From assembly GCA_019915015.1 (NCBI GenBank), contig JAHBBC010000004.1, forward strand, positions 620,001 through 684,000: a DNA stretch of 64,000 bases, in the 5' to 3' direction. Below the pieces are notes generated by a model. That model was not told the DNA's origin. It saw nothing but the letters and a program-made list of their open reading frames with translations, and ran no database searches. Position numbers and translations under genes: made by a program. Source of the DNA: Auriscalpium vulgare (taxonomy: Eukaryota > Basidiomycota > Agaricomycetes > Russulales > Auriscalpiaceae). Positions 23,101 through 35,877 of this stretch are shown piece after piece (position 1 is the first letter of the stretch; each line of letters begins with the position of its first letter).

Positions 23101-23889
23101 CAAAAAAGGCGACACAGACTGTCGTTGCATGGGTCGAAAAAAATGCTGTATGTAGATGACATAAGCAATGATTCGTAGGAATCGTAATCGATGCAAGTCT
23201 AGATCGACCTGTCTGAGGGCGAGGGTACAAGATGAGAGGAGGTAGCCCTGCGCCGTTCTAGCACGCACTTCAGAGTATCAGAGGGGAGCAGATACAAATG
23301 AATAGGCTGAAGAGTCGTCGTATGTACATGGGGTTTATATAGTAAAGGGAGTCTTCCGTATCAGCCAATCAGTACGTGCGGGATATAAGTACCACAGCTG
23401 TTGGGATGCATGCAGGAGGCCTGCAGGCATATCAGTCATGGATCAGTCATCCATCCGTCACATGATAAAGTAAGGTGTTAGGGGATAAGAGAAAGAAAGT
23501 CATACTATGTCCGTGCCGTTACCAAGCGAGGCAGTGCGGCGTGTAACAGGTGACCCATTTCAGCGTGGTGACCCACGACGCAGTATATGACTGTATGTTT
23601 CACAGCGATATACCATTGGGTGTGAGTATTTCATGTGCTGTCACCCTTCGGTGTGTGTTCTTCCCAGTGTGTAGGGTTTGGTGTGTATGTTTCGCTCTCA
23701 CATGATATCCGGTGTGTATATTTCACGGACGATGCCATACGGTGTGTATATTTCACGACCGATTACTTTTCATGTGTGTTTTTCACGTCCCATCCGATGT
23801 GTATATTACACGGCCGATTGCTTTTGGTGTGTATCTTTCACGTTCAGAGGCTTGGTGTGTTTTCCTTCCTGTATCATATCAGTTTCAAT

Positions 23890-23957
23890 AGGGGAGCTCA
23901 GAGTAGACCGTTTTCGTTTCCGTTTCGTTTTCAAACGCCTTTCGTTTTCGATTCGGC
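23890..23957 (+). repeat. Left 68 bp terminal inverted repeat of the Harbinger element
   Basis: Identical to the reverse complement of 27188-27255. It contains repeated CGTTTTCG/CGTTTC blocks that could serve as transposase-binding subrepeats (inference). Confidence 0.92.
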
Positions 23958-24042
23958 GCCCCGGCGTGATATTACATAATGTCACTCAATCTACGCCGCT
24001 GCGCGACACCGCCGCCATTGCTTTCGAGCTCTTCCACCAGCC

Positions 24043-25268
24043 ATGGCCCGTGCTACCTACCACGATGAGATTATCGACGCATACATCACATATATGGCTA
24101 TCCAGATGGCACTCATGCCTCCATCTTCAGCCACAGCTATGATGGAGCAGCTCCAACGCGATAGCTCAATCCTTCACACCATCCTATCCTCCCGCTACAT
24201 CACCCCCGTCCTCGTCGTTAAAGCCGGCAATCTCCAGCTTGCATGGGAGTATGCACAGGATCCTGCCCATCACCACCGCTTTATCAACATGCTCCGTGTC
24301 TCTCCCCACGTCTTCGACACTATCCTTGGCCTCATCGAGGGTCATCCCGTATTCCAGAACAACTCGAACACCCCGCAGGAGGATATCCGAACGCAATTAG
24401 CGGTGACCCTGTACCGTATGGGTCGCTATGGCAATGGCGCATCTCTCGAGGATATCAGCCGTGCAGCGGGCTGTTCAGAGGGCGCTGTGGAGCTATACAC
24501 GGAGAGATGTCAGGAGGCGCTGATGTCCTTGCATGGGATGTTTGTACGGCCGCTAACAGAGGAGGAGAAAGAGGTCGAGAAAAGGGATTGATGAGCAGCT
24601 TGGTTTCACGGGATCCACCTGGAGGGAGGATGGGTGATGTACGACGGGACAATTGTTGTCCTGTACAGTCGCCCCGGCCTCGACGGTGACGCGTACTACA
24701 CAAGGAAGTGCAACTATGGGTTCAACGTCCAGGTATGCTGGATATCTTCTAATAGCTCCTGACTGACATATCTGTACACAGATTGGCAATACACCGTCGA
24801 ATCTACGAATCGTTGACTATTCGCTTGGCATGACCGGTTCTGCTCATGATGCATCTGCATTTGAGCATACTGCAGCTGTCAAGCATACCGACTGGTTCTT
24901 CAGAGGTGACGAGTTTGCATGGGGTGACTCTGCGTACCCTGTCAGCTCGCGGACCATCCCAGTTCACAAGAAACCAGCGTCGTTAGACCGCTCAAATGCC
25001 TTATTCGACAACACGTAGCTCGCCTACGCGTTCGCTCTGAACACACCATGGTGCACTCAAGGGCCGATGGCAATCCCTTCGTGGCTTACGGCTCAATATC
25101 CGTTACAATCGGGACCATATACGAGCGTGTCGGTGGATTTCATGTTGCATCATCTTGCACAACGCAGTGCTCGACATCGAAGGATGGGCGAGTGGGACAA
25201 GCTTTGCGACTTGCACTCACGTGCTCAGGAAGAGGACGATAGGGGGGAGCCAGATGATCCTAAGATGA
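24043..25268 (+). pseudogene. HARBI1-like DDE transposase, decayed by frameshifts
   Basis: From an ATG at 24043, 182 codons give an intact N-terminal region with a helix-turn-helix-like segment (LEDISRAAGCSEGAV, near residues 136-150). The frame then breaks near 24585 and 24637. The catalytic core is still readable: YDGTIVVL (first Asp) near 24640; after a 49 nt intron (24733-24781) GSAHDASAF (second Asp) near 24838 and the FAWGDSAYP block. An in-frame TAG follows at 25015. VRSEHTM, with the expected Glu, comes next, and one more shift leads into KGRWQSLRG. Enzymes of this family cut and join the element at 3 bp targets. With at least three frameshifts and a stop, this copy cannot make a full protein. 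Confidence 0.85.
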
Positions 25269-25474
25269 TGATATCACAGAGGATGATGATTGCGAGGCTA
25301 GGAGACGTGGCCTTGTGGCAGAAATAGTAGCCGCTCAACGAGCAGGACTTGTATAAATGAACAAGATTAAATCTGAGATTGTAAAGAGTAAGAGAGATAT
25401 AATCAGAAGAAGAAAGGACTGTGTAGCATTAAATGAGAGGCTGCAGTTAGAAAGGACAAAAGCAAATGATCAGA

Positions 25475-27056
25475 CTAAGCCTCGCTCCAACTCGTCTGGA
25501 ACACAGATGATCCTCGTCCAAGATCTCTGTCCAACTGGCTCTCATCCCAGGGAGGACTATTTTCTCTCTGGCTTGTCATCTCGCTCTCGGGCTCATCATC
25601 CGGAGGTGTCGATGCGCGCGGCAGAGATGAAGGCGTCGATGCAGCGGTTGACATAGAGCCCGTGCGTGAGATGGAACGAGCGGGCGTAGCGGCGGCGACA
25701 ACCAGAGGAGGATTCTGAAGGCGCGATATATTTTCACGGAGATCTTGAAGCTGCAGCTGAAGGTCATCGTCAAGTGCTTCCGACTTGCGGCGATACTCAT
25801 CGTTCGTCCACAAGCCAATCTGCAGCTCACGAAAGAGGCGGTCGTGGCGATCGCGAGCGTCTTGGCGAAGACTATTCATGTCATCGCGCAGCCTGTCGAC
25901 AGCTTTGCGGATGTTCTCTTCCTTTGACACCGCAAAGCTACGCCTGCCACATGAATTAGTCCACGTGCATTACAACCAACTAGTATTACTTACTCGATGG
26001 ACTCCTTCAGTATGTCTTGAATGCCGGTGCGTGACGTGGGCTTGAAGCGACCCTTCAAGCTCTCCAGCTTCTCTTCCGACAGGTGTGCGGGAGTCTTCTT
26101 CGCACTTGCTTGCGACGAGGGCGGCACGCGGTTCTCTTTGGGAGTGTGTGGCGTCTGCGGTGGCGATCCCGGGCCGGGTGCGGTCGCAGAAGAGTCTTGC
26201 GCGAGAGGCGCCGGCCATCGTGAACGCGTAGGACGGGGTCTATGTCCTCTTCGCGCGGTTGCCGCACAGGTGGCGCGTCGTCGGGAGGCTGATAGTGCAC
26301 TGTGCGGTGACCGTCCGGACCAACCCCAGTCGTGATGATGATCGGTTTTCATTTGGGCGGGTGGCAAGGATCGCGTGAATTCGGGGAAGACAGCGAACTC
26401 GGCCTCGATCTCCTCTGCACAGGATGTGTTAGCCTCCAGCGTGCTCATCGAGATCACAAAATGAACTTACGCCAGATATTCTTGTGGCGTGCATCGGTAT
26501 CCTCGGATGGGCCATCTGGCCCTATGTAGCAGACCAATACTCATCTGGACCATCGTCGGCATCACCTGTGTCGACGATGGCCTCATTCCCAGTGAGGACA
26601 CCTCCACCCGTGCACTTAATGCGCCGAACCTTGGAGTGATAGGTGATGCGTAGCCTACACAAGCCTGTGAGCACGTATGAGGCATCCAATAAGGGTATGG
26701 ACATACTGATTTATTTTCCGAGCACCTTTGCTCCCAGACTGACGAAATCCGAGTCGGAGCATCCTTCCAGAGGATGCGAGCAAGCCGCTGACCCGCTGCG
26801 ACCTTACTTTCTCCGCTTTTCTTCTGGAAAGATGTCAGTAACAAGCCCAGATGATGCGTGGCCACCTGCATACCTCACCACGCTTGTTACCAAACATAAC
26901 CTTGCGATTTTGCGGCTGTTCGAGCTCCGTGATGAGCTGCAGGAGCAGCTCATTTGGCTTCTTATTTGTGCCCCAGCTGATGTTCTCCTCACGGGATTTC
27001 TTGCCCGGAGCTGTCTCAGGCTGGTCGGAGTCCGAGCGGCCGCGTTTCCGGGGCAT
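25475..27056 (-). CDS. Myb/SANT-like DNA-binding protein of the Harbinger element (spliced)
   Basis: Starts at ATG 27056 with a basic N-terminus (MPRKRGRSD) and a Myb/SANT-like segment spread over the first exons: NELLLQLITELEQPQNRK, then ARILWKDAPTRISSVWEQR, then RLRITYHSKVRRIKCTGGG. Introns are inferred at about 26826-26875 and 26661-26706, with others near 26525 and 26470. A later exon (near 26400-25990) carries FPEFTRSL and Pro/Arg-rich low-complexity sequence. The last exon (25930-25475) has a long coiled coil rich in RDRHDRL and LQLQLQDLRENI repeats. In PIF/Harbinger elements the Myb-like protein helps the transposase enter the nucleus and bind the ends. Exon borders are my reading, and I did not confirm that the frame is intact throughout. 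Confidence 0.6.
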
Positions 27057-27187
27057 TAAGAGAGTAGGAGAGTGTAGATTAAGGAGGTATCGCGAGGGAA
27101 TGAGTGTGTGAGACACGAAGACGCCGCACAACGCGAGCGTCACCTAAAGTCACACGATTGTCACACATCGGGTCACTTATGCCGCGG

Positions 27188-27255
27188 GCCGAATCGAAAA
27201 CGAAAGGCGTTTGAAAACGAAACGGAAACGAAAACGGTCTACTCTGAGCTCCCCT
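27188..27255 (-). repeat. Right 68 bp terminal inverted repeat of the Harbinger element
   Basis: Perfect partner of 23890-23957. Identity ends at GATTCGGC, after which the two ends diverge. Confidence 0.92.
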
Positions 27256-30200
27256 AATGTCCCGTTTTCACGAGGGCGCATAGATTGGTGTGTTTTCTTC
27301 ATGGACTATATTCAGACGTTACACTCTAGCCCGCACGCGGGATGCGGGGAGAGGGTATCGGGGTCACGCGCTAACAAAGCCGAGAGGAGTTGTAGTGGTG
27401 CTTGCTGGGAGTGGGCCGACGTGGAGCGCGGCAGCACGATTCCGCTCAAAGTGGTTTCTGGTTACATAATCAAATATATACATCAAATAATAGTCTTGAG
27501 ACACAATTGGATACTAAACCACAACTGGGTGGCCCTAGGGGTACCAAACAATGGTGGGCAATAATGTGCACCATTGGGCGACACCGGAGGGCATGAAATT
27601 GGGCGTGCAGTTGCAGCCTGAGGTGGTCATTGTGGGATCAAGGGCGATGACATCATTCCGGGTTCTAAACGTAATTCAAACCCCCGGATTGATGTCATCG
27701 TATTTCTGCCTGTGTTGTCTGGTGCTGCTTAGTTCTGCCAACATTACTGTTCTGCAACTTCTGTATGTGTTGCATGGTCTAATAAATGGCGTATGTAGGC
27801 AATCATTTGTGTATGTTGTGTGGAGCGAAAGTGAGGAGGGGTAAAGCGTGAGTAGACATAGCGTGGGAGTGAATTCCAAAAAAGGCGACACAGACTGTCG
27901 TTGCATGGGTCGAAAAAAATGCTGTATGTAGATGACATAAGCAATGATTCGTAGGAATCGTAATCGATGCAAGTCTAGATCGACCTGTCTGAGGGCGAGG
28001 GTACAAGATGAGAGGAGGTAGCCCTGCGCCGTTCTAGCACGCACTTCAGAGTATCAGAGGGGAGCAGATACAAATGAATAGGCTGAAGAGTCGTCGTATG
28101 TACATGGGTTTATATAGTAAAGGGAGTCTTCCGTATCAGCCAATCAGTACGTGCGGGATATAAGTACCACAGCTGTTGGGATGCATGCAGGAGGCCTGCA
28201 GGCATATCAGTCATGGATCAGTCATCCATCCGTCACATGATAAAGTAAGGTGTTAGGGGATAAGAGAAAGAAAGTCATACTATGTCCGTGCCGTTACCAA
28301 GCGAGGCAGTGCGGCGTGTAACAGGTGACCCATTTCAGCGTGGTGACCCACGACGCAGTATATGACTGTATGTTTCACAGCGATATACCATTGGGTGTGA
28401 GTATTTCATGTGCTGTCACCCTTCGGTGTGTGTTCTTCCCAGTGTGTAGGGTTTGGTGTGTATGTTTCGCTCTCACATGATATCCGGTGTGTATATTTCA
28501 CGGACGATGCCATACGGTGTGTATATTTCACGACCGATTACTTTTCATGTGTGTTTTTCACGTCCCATCCGATGTGTATATTACACGGCCGATTGCTTTT
28601 GGTGTGTATCTTTCACGTTCAGAGGCTTGGTGTGTTTTCCTTCCTGTATCATATCAGTTTCAATGTCCCGTTTTCACGAGGGCGCATAGATTGGTGTGTT
28701 TTCTTCATGGACTATATTCAGACGTTACACTCTAGCCCGCACGCGGGATGCGGGAGAGGGTATCGGGGTCACGCGCTAACAAAGCCGAGAGGAGTTGTAG
28801 TGGTGCTTGCTGGGAGTGGGCCGACGTGGAGCGCGGCAGCACGATTCCGCTCAAAGTGGTTTCTGGTTACATAATCAAATATATACATCAAATAATAGTC
28901 TTGAGACACAATTGGATACTAAACCACAACTGGGTGGCCCTAGGGGTACCAAACAATGGTGGGCAATAATGTGCACCATTGGGCGACACCGGAGGGCATG
29001 AAATTGGGCGTGCAGTTGCAGCCTGAGGTGGTCATTGTGGGATCAAGGGCGATGACATCATTCCGGGTTCTAAACGTAATTCAAACCCCCGGATTGATGT
29101 CATCGTATTTCTGCCTGTGTTGTCTGGTGCTGCTTAGTTCTGCCAACATTACTGTTCTGCAACTTCTGTATGTGTTGCATGGTCTAATAAATGGCGTATG
29201 TAGGCAATCATTTGTGTATGTTGTGTGGAGCGAAAGTGAGGAGGGGTAAAGCGTGAGTAGACATAGCGTGGGAGTGAATTCCAAAAAAGGCGACACAGAC
29301 TGTCGTTGCATGGGTCGAAAAAAATGCTGTATGTAGATGACATAAGCAATGATTCGTAGGAATCGTAATCGATGCAAGTCTAGATCGACCTGTCTGAGGG
29401 CGAGGGTACAAGATGAGAGGAGGTAGCCCTGCGCCGTTCTAGCACGCACTTCAGAGTATCAGAGGGGAGCAGATACAAATGAATAGGCTGAAGAGTCGTC
29501 GTATGTACATGGGGTTTATATAGTAAAGGGAGTCTTCCGTATCAGCCAATCAGTACGTGCGGGATATAAGTACCACAGCTGTTGGGATGCATGCAGGAGG
29601 CCTGCAGGCATATCAGTCATGGATCAGTCATCCATCCGTCACATGATAAAGTAAGGTGTTAGGGGATAAGAGAAAGAAAGTCATACTATGTCCGTGCCGT
29701 TACCAAGCGAGGCAGTGCGGCGTGTAACAGGTGACCCATTTCAGCGTGGTGACCCACGACGCAGTATATGACTGTATGTTTCACAGCGATATACCATTGG
29801 GTGTGAGTATTTCATGTGCTGTCACCCTTCGGTGTGTGTTCTTCCCAGTGTGTAGGGTTTGGTGTGTATGTTTCGCTCTCACATGATATCCGGTGTGTAT
29901 ATTTCACGGACGATGCCATACGGTGTGTATATTTCACGACCGATTACTTTTCATGTGTGTTTTTCACGTCCCATCCGATGTGTATATTACACGGCCGATT
30001 GCTTTTGGTGTGTATCTTTCACGTTCAGAGGCTTGGTGTGTTTTCCTTCCTGTATCATATCAGTTTCAATGTCCCGTTTTCACGAGGGCGCATAGATTGG
30101 TGTGTTTTCTTCATGGACTATATTCAGACGTTACACTCTAGCCCGCACGCGGGATGCGGGGAGAGGGTATCGGGGTCACGCGCTAACAAAGCCGAGAGGA

Positions 30201-33200
30201 GTTGTAGTGGTGCTTGCTGGGAGTGGGCCGACGTGGAGCGCGGCAGCACGATTCCGCTCAAAGTGGTTTCTGGTTACATAATCAAATATATACATCAAAT
30301 AATAGTCTTGAGACACAATTGGATACTAAACCACAACTGGGTGGCCCTAGGGGTACCAAACAATGGTGGGCAATAATGTGCACCATTGGGCGACACCGGA
30401 GGGCATGAAATTGGGCGTGCAGTTGCAGCCTGAGGTGGTCATTGTGGGATCAAGGGCGATGACATCATTCCGGGTTCTAAACGTAATTCAAACCCCCGGA
30501 TTGATGTCATCGTATTTCTGCCTGTGTTGTCTGGTGCTGCTTAGTTCTGCCAACATTACTGTTCTGCAACTTCTGTATGTGTTGCATGGTCTAATAAATG
30601 GCGTATGTAGGCAATCATTTGTGTATGTTGTGTGGAGCGAAAGTGAGGAGGGGTAAAGCGTGAGTAGACATAGCGTGGGAGTGAATTCCAAAAAGGCGAC
30701 ACAGACTGTCGTTGCATGGGTCGAAAAAAATGCTGTATGTAGATGACATAAGCAATGATTCGTAGGAATCGTAATCGATGCAAGTCTAGATCGACCTGTC
30801 TGAGGGCGAGGGTACAAGATGAGAGGAGGTAGCCCTGCGCCGTTCTAGCACGCACTTCAGAGTATCAGAGGGGAGCAGATACAAATGAATAGGCTGAAGA
30901 GTCGTCGTATGTACATGGGGTTTATATAGTAAAGGGAGTCTTCCGTATCAGCCAATCAGTACGTGCGGGATATAAGTACCACAGCTGTTGGGATGCATGC
31001 AGGAGGCCTGCAGGCATATCAGTCATGGATCAGTCATCCATCCGTCACATGATAAAGTAAGGTGTTAGGGGATAAGAGAAAGAAAGTCATACTATGTCCG
31101 TGCCGTTACCAAGCGAGGCAGTGCGGCGTGTAACAGGTGACCCATTTCAGCGTGGTGACCCACGACGCAGTATATGACTGTATGTTTCACAGCGATATAC
31201 CATTGGGTGTGAGTATTTCATGTGCTGTCACCCTTCGGTGTGTGTTCTTCCCAGTGTGTAGGGTTTGGTGTGTATGTTTCGCTCTCACATGATATCCGGT
31301 GTGTATATTTCACGGACGATGCCATACGGTGTGTATATTTCACGACCGATTACTTTTCATGTGTGTTTTTCACGTCCCATCCGATGTGTATATTACACGG
31401 CCGATTGCTTTTGGTGTGTATCTTTCACGTTCAGAGGCTTGGTGTTTTCCTTCCTGTATCATATCAGTTTCAATGTCCCGTTTTCACGAGGGCGCATAGA
31501 TTGGTGTGTTTTCTTCATGGACTATATTCAGACGTTACACTCTAGCCCGCACGCGGGATGCGGGGAGAGGGTATCGGGGTCACGCGCTAACAAAGCCGAG
31601 AGGAGTTGTAGTGGTGCTTGCTGGGAGTGGGCCGACGTGGAGCGCGGCAGCACGATTCCGCTCAAAGTGGTTTCTGGTTACATAATCAAATATATACATC
31701 AAATAATAGTCTTGAGACACAATTGGATACTAAACCACAACTGGGTGGCCCTAGGGGTACCAAACAATGGTGGGCAATAATGTGCACCATTGGGCGACAC
31801 CGGAGGGCATGAAATTGGGCGTGCAGTTGCAGCCTGAGGTGGTCATTGTGGGATCAAGGGCGATGACATCATTCCGGTTTAAACGTAATTCAAACCCCCG
31901 GATTGATGTCATCGTATTTCTGCCTGTGTTGTCTGGTGCTGCTTAGTTCTGCCAACATTACTGTTCTGCAACTTCTGTATGTGTTGCATGGTCTAATAAA
32001 TGGCGTATGTAGGCAATCATTTGTGTATGTTGTGTGGAGCGAAAGTGAGGAGGGGTAAAGCGTGAGTAGACATAGCGTGGGAGTGAATTCCAAAAAAGGC
32101 GACACAGACTGTCGTTGCATGGGTCGAAAAAAATGCTGTATGTAGATGACATAAGCAATGATTCGTAGGAATCGTAATCGATGCAAGTCTAGATCGACCT
32201 GTCTGAGGGCGAGGGTACAAGATGAGAGGAGGTAGCCCTGCGCCGTTCTAGCACGCACTTCAGAGTATCAGAGGGGAGCAGATACAAATGAATAGGCTGA
32301 AGAGTCGTCGTATGTACATGGGGTTTATATAGTAAAGGGAGTCTTCCGTATCAGCCAATCAGTACGTGCGGGATATAAGTACCACAGCTGTTGGGATGCA
32401 TGCAGGAGGCCTGCAGGCATATCAGTCATGGATCAGTCATCCATCCGTCACATGATAAAGTAAGGTGTTAGGGGATAAGAGAAAGAAAGTCATACTATGT
32501 CCGTGCCGTTACCAAGCGAGGCAGTGCGGCGTGTAACAGGTGACCCATTTCAGCGTGGTGACCCACGACGCAGTATATGACTGTATGTTTCACAGCGATA
32601 TACCATTGGGTGTGAGTATTTCATGTGCTGTCACCCTTCGGTGTGTGTTCTTCCCAGTGTGTAGGGTTTGGTGTGTATGTTTCGCTCTCACATGATATCC
32701 GGTGTGTATATTTCACGGACGATGCCATACGGTGTGTATATTTCACGACCGATTACTTTTCATGTGTGTTTTTCACGTCCCATCCGATGTGTATATTACA
32801 CGGCCGATTGCTTTTGGTGTGTATCTTTCACGTTCAGAGGCTTGGTGTGTTTTCCTTCCTGTATCATATCAGTTTCAATGTCCCGTTTTCACGAGGGCGC
32901 ATAGATTGGTGTGTTTTCTTCATGGACTATATTCAGACGTTACACTCTAGCCCGCACGCGGGATGCGGGGAGAGGGTATCGGGGTCACGCGCTAACAAAG
33001 CCGAGAGGAGTTGTAGTGGTGCTTGCTGGGAGTGGGCCGACGTGGAGCGCGGCAGCACGATTCCGCTCAAAGTGGTTTCTGGTTACATAATCAAATATAT
33101 ACATCAAATAATAGTCTTGAGACACAATTGGATACTAAACCACAACTGGGTGGCCCTAGGGGTACCAAACAATGGTGGGCAATAATGTGCACCATTGGGC

Positions 33201-35877
33201 GACACCGGAGGGCATGAAATTGGGCGTGCAGTTGCAGCCTGAGGTGGTCATTGTGGGATCAAGGGCGATGACATCATTCCGGTTCTAAACGTAATTCAAA
33301 CCCCCGGATTGATGTCATCGTATTTCTGCCTGTGTTGTCTGGTGCTGCTTAGTTCTGCCAACATTACTGTTCTGCAACTTCTGTATGTGTTGCATGGTCT
33401 AATAAATGGCGTATGTAGGCAATCATTTGTGTATGTTGTGTGGAGCGAAAGTGAGGAGGGGTAAAGCGTGAGTAGACATAGCGTGGGAGTGAATTCCAAA
33501 AAGGCGACACAGACTGTCGTTGCATGGGTCGAAAAAAATGCTGTATGTAGATGACATAAGCAATGATTCGTAGGAATCGTAATCGATGCAAGTCTAGATC
33601 GACCTGTCTGAGGGCGAGGGTACAAGATGAGAGGAGGTAGCCCTGCGCCGTTCTAGCACGCACTTCAGAGTATCAGAGGGGAGCAGATACAAATGAATAG
33701 GCTGAAGAGTCGTCGTATGTACATGGGGTTTATATAGTAAAGGGAGTCTTCCGTATCAGCCAATCAGTACGTGCGGGATATAAGTACCACAGCTGTTGGG
33801 ATGCATGCAGGAGGCCTGCAGGCATATCAGTCATGGATCAGTCATCCATCCGTCACATGATAAAGTAAGGTGTTAGGGATAAGAGAAAGAAAGTCATACT
33901 ATGTCCGTGCCGTTACCAAGCGAGGCAGTGCGGCGTGTAACAGGTGACCCATTTCAGCGTGGTGACCCACGACGCAGTATATGACTGTATGTTTCACAGC
34001 GATATACCATTGGGTGTGAGTATTTCATGTGCTGTCACCCTTCGGTGTGTGTTCTTCCCAGTGTGTAGGGTTTGGTGTGTATGTTTCGCTCTCACATGAT
34101 ATCCGGTGTGTATATTTCACGGACGATGCCATACGGTGTGTATATTTCACGACCGATTACTTTTCATGTGTGTTTTTCACGTCCCATCCGATGTGTATAT
34201 TACACGGCCGATTGCTTTTGGTGTGTATCTTTCACGTTCAGAGGCTTGGTGTGTTTTCTTCCTGTATCATATCAGTTTCAATGTCCCGTTTTCACGAGGG
34301 CGCATAGATTGGTGTGTTTTCTTCATGGACTATATTCAGACGTTACACTCTAGCCCGCACGCGGGATGCGGGGAGAGGGTATCGGGGTCACGCGCTAACA
34401 AAGCCGAGAGGAGTTGTAGTGGTGCTTGCTGGGAGTGGGCCGACGTGGAGCGCGGCAGCACGATTCCGCTCAAAGTGGTTTCTGGTTACATAATCAAATA
34501 TATACATCAAATAATAGTCTTGAGACACAATTGGATACTAAACCACAACTGGGTGGCCCTAGGGGTACCAAACAATGGTGGGCAATAATGTGCACCATTG
34601 GGCGACACCGGAGGGCATGAAATTGGGCGTGCAGTTGCAGCCTGAGGTGGTCATTGTGGGATCAAGGGCGATGACATCATTCCGGGTTCTAAACGTAATT
34701 CAAACCCCCGGATTGATGTCATCGTATTTCTGCCTGTGTTGTCTGGTGCTGCTTAGTTCTGCCAACATTACTGTTCTGCAACTTCTGTATGTGTTGCATG
34801 GTCTAATAAATGGCGTATGTAGGCAATCATTTGTGTATGTTGTGTGGAGCGAAAGTGAGGAGGGGTAAAGCGTGAGTAGACATAGCGTGGGAGTGAATTC
34901 CAAAAAAGGCGACACAGACTGTCGTTGCATGGGTCGAAAAAAATGCTGTATGTAGATGACATAAGCAATGATTCGTAGGAATCGTAATCGATGCAAGTCT
35001 AGATCGACCTGTCTGAGGGCGAGGGTACAAGATGAGAGGAGGTAGCCCTGCGCCGTTCTAGCACGCACTTCAGAGTATCAGAGGGGAGCAGATACAAATG
35101 AATAGGCTGAAGAGTCGTCGTATGTACATGGGGTTTATATAGTAAAGGGAGTCTTCCGTATCAGCCAATCAGTACGTGCGGGATATAAGTACCACAGCTG
35201 TTGGGATGCATGCAGGAGGCCTGCAGGCATATCAGTCATGGATCAGTCATCCATCCGTCACATGATAAAGTAAGGTGTTAGGGGATAAGAGAAAGAAAGT
35301 CATACTATGTCCGTGCCGTTACCAAGCGAGGCAGTGCGGCGTGTAACAGGTGACCCATTTCAGCGTGGTGACCCACGACGCAGTATATGACTGTATGTTT
35401 CACAGCGATATACCATTGGGTGTGAGTATTTCATGTGCTGTCACCCTTCGGTGTGTGTTCTTCCCAGTGTGTAGGGTTTGGTGTGTATGTTTCGCTCTCA
35501 CATGATATCCGGTGTGTATATTTCACGGACGATGCCATACGGTGTGTATATTTCACGACCGATTACTTTTCATGTGTGTTTTTCACGTCCCATCCGATGT
35601 GTATATTACACGGCCGATTGCTTTTGGTGTGTATCTTTCACGTTCAGAGGCTTGGTGTGTTTTCCTTCCTGTATCATATCAGTTTCAATGTCCCGTTTTC
35701 ACGAGGGCGCATAGATTGGTGTGTTTTCTTCATGGACTATATTCAGACGTTACACTCTAGCCCGCACGCGGGATGCGGGGAGAGGGTATCGGGGTCACGC
35801 GCTAACAAAGCCGAGAGGAGTTGTAGTGGTGCTTGCTGGGAGTGGGCCGACGTGGAGCGCGGCAGTACGATTCCACG

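Larger units (their letters stand above)
23890..27255 (+). mobile_element. PIF/Harbinger-type DNA transposon inserted in array unit 8
   Basis: A 3,366 bp element interrupts the unit sequence CAGTTTCAAT|GTCCCG. It has 68 bp terminal inverted repeats that match perfectly, starting AGGGGAGCTCAGAGTAG, and a 3 bp target duplication AAT (23887-23889 and 27256-27258). Inside are a HARBI1-like transposase relic on the plus strand and a Myb/SANT-like gene on the minus strand, the two-gene layout of this superfamily. Perfect terminal repeats suggest recent movement, while the transposase is broken, so the element was probably moved by a transposase made elsewhere. Confidence 0.9.
12735..35877. repeat. 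Head-to-tail array of 14 units of ~1,405 bp plus a partial unit
   Basis: Units begin at ATGCGGGGAGAGGG. Starts are 12735, 14136, 15541, 16946, 18346, 19752, 21159, 22566, 27342, 28748, 30154, 31558, 32963, 34366, and a 105 bp partial at 35773. Unit lengths are 1400-1408 bp once the 3,369 bp insertion in the eighth is removed. Units are nearly identical, and most differences are single-base changes in homopolymers. Each has a shared head (CTTGCTGGGAGTGGGCC), a GATGACATCA stem-loop, a CCAAT/TATA block on the minus strand and a run of ~30 bp GTGTGTATATTTCACG-type repeats. Open frames of 60-190 codons recur, but small indels change them from unit to unit, so I do not call them genes. A single inverted unit is at 47989-49396. 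Confidence 0.97.

Noticed and set aside
26055..26300. Overlapping arginine-rich open frames on both strands of the Harbinger interior
   Set aside because: They are shadows of the low-complexity exon of the Myb-like gene.
12735..35877. Dozens of recurring 60-190 codon open frames in the array as real genes
   Set aside because: Several overlapping frames are open at once on both strands, ends change with one-base indels, there are no family motifs, and composition of the repeat explains them.
12735..35877. rDNA spacer or telomeric/subtelomeric repeats
   Set aside because: No rRNA sequence and no TTAGGG-type repeats anywhere in the window.
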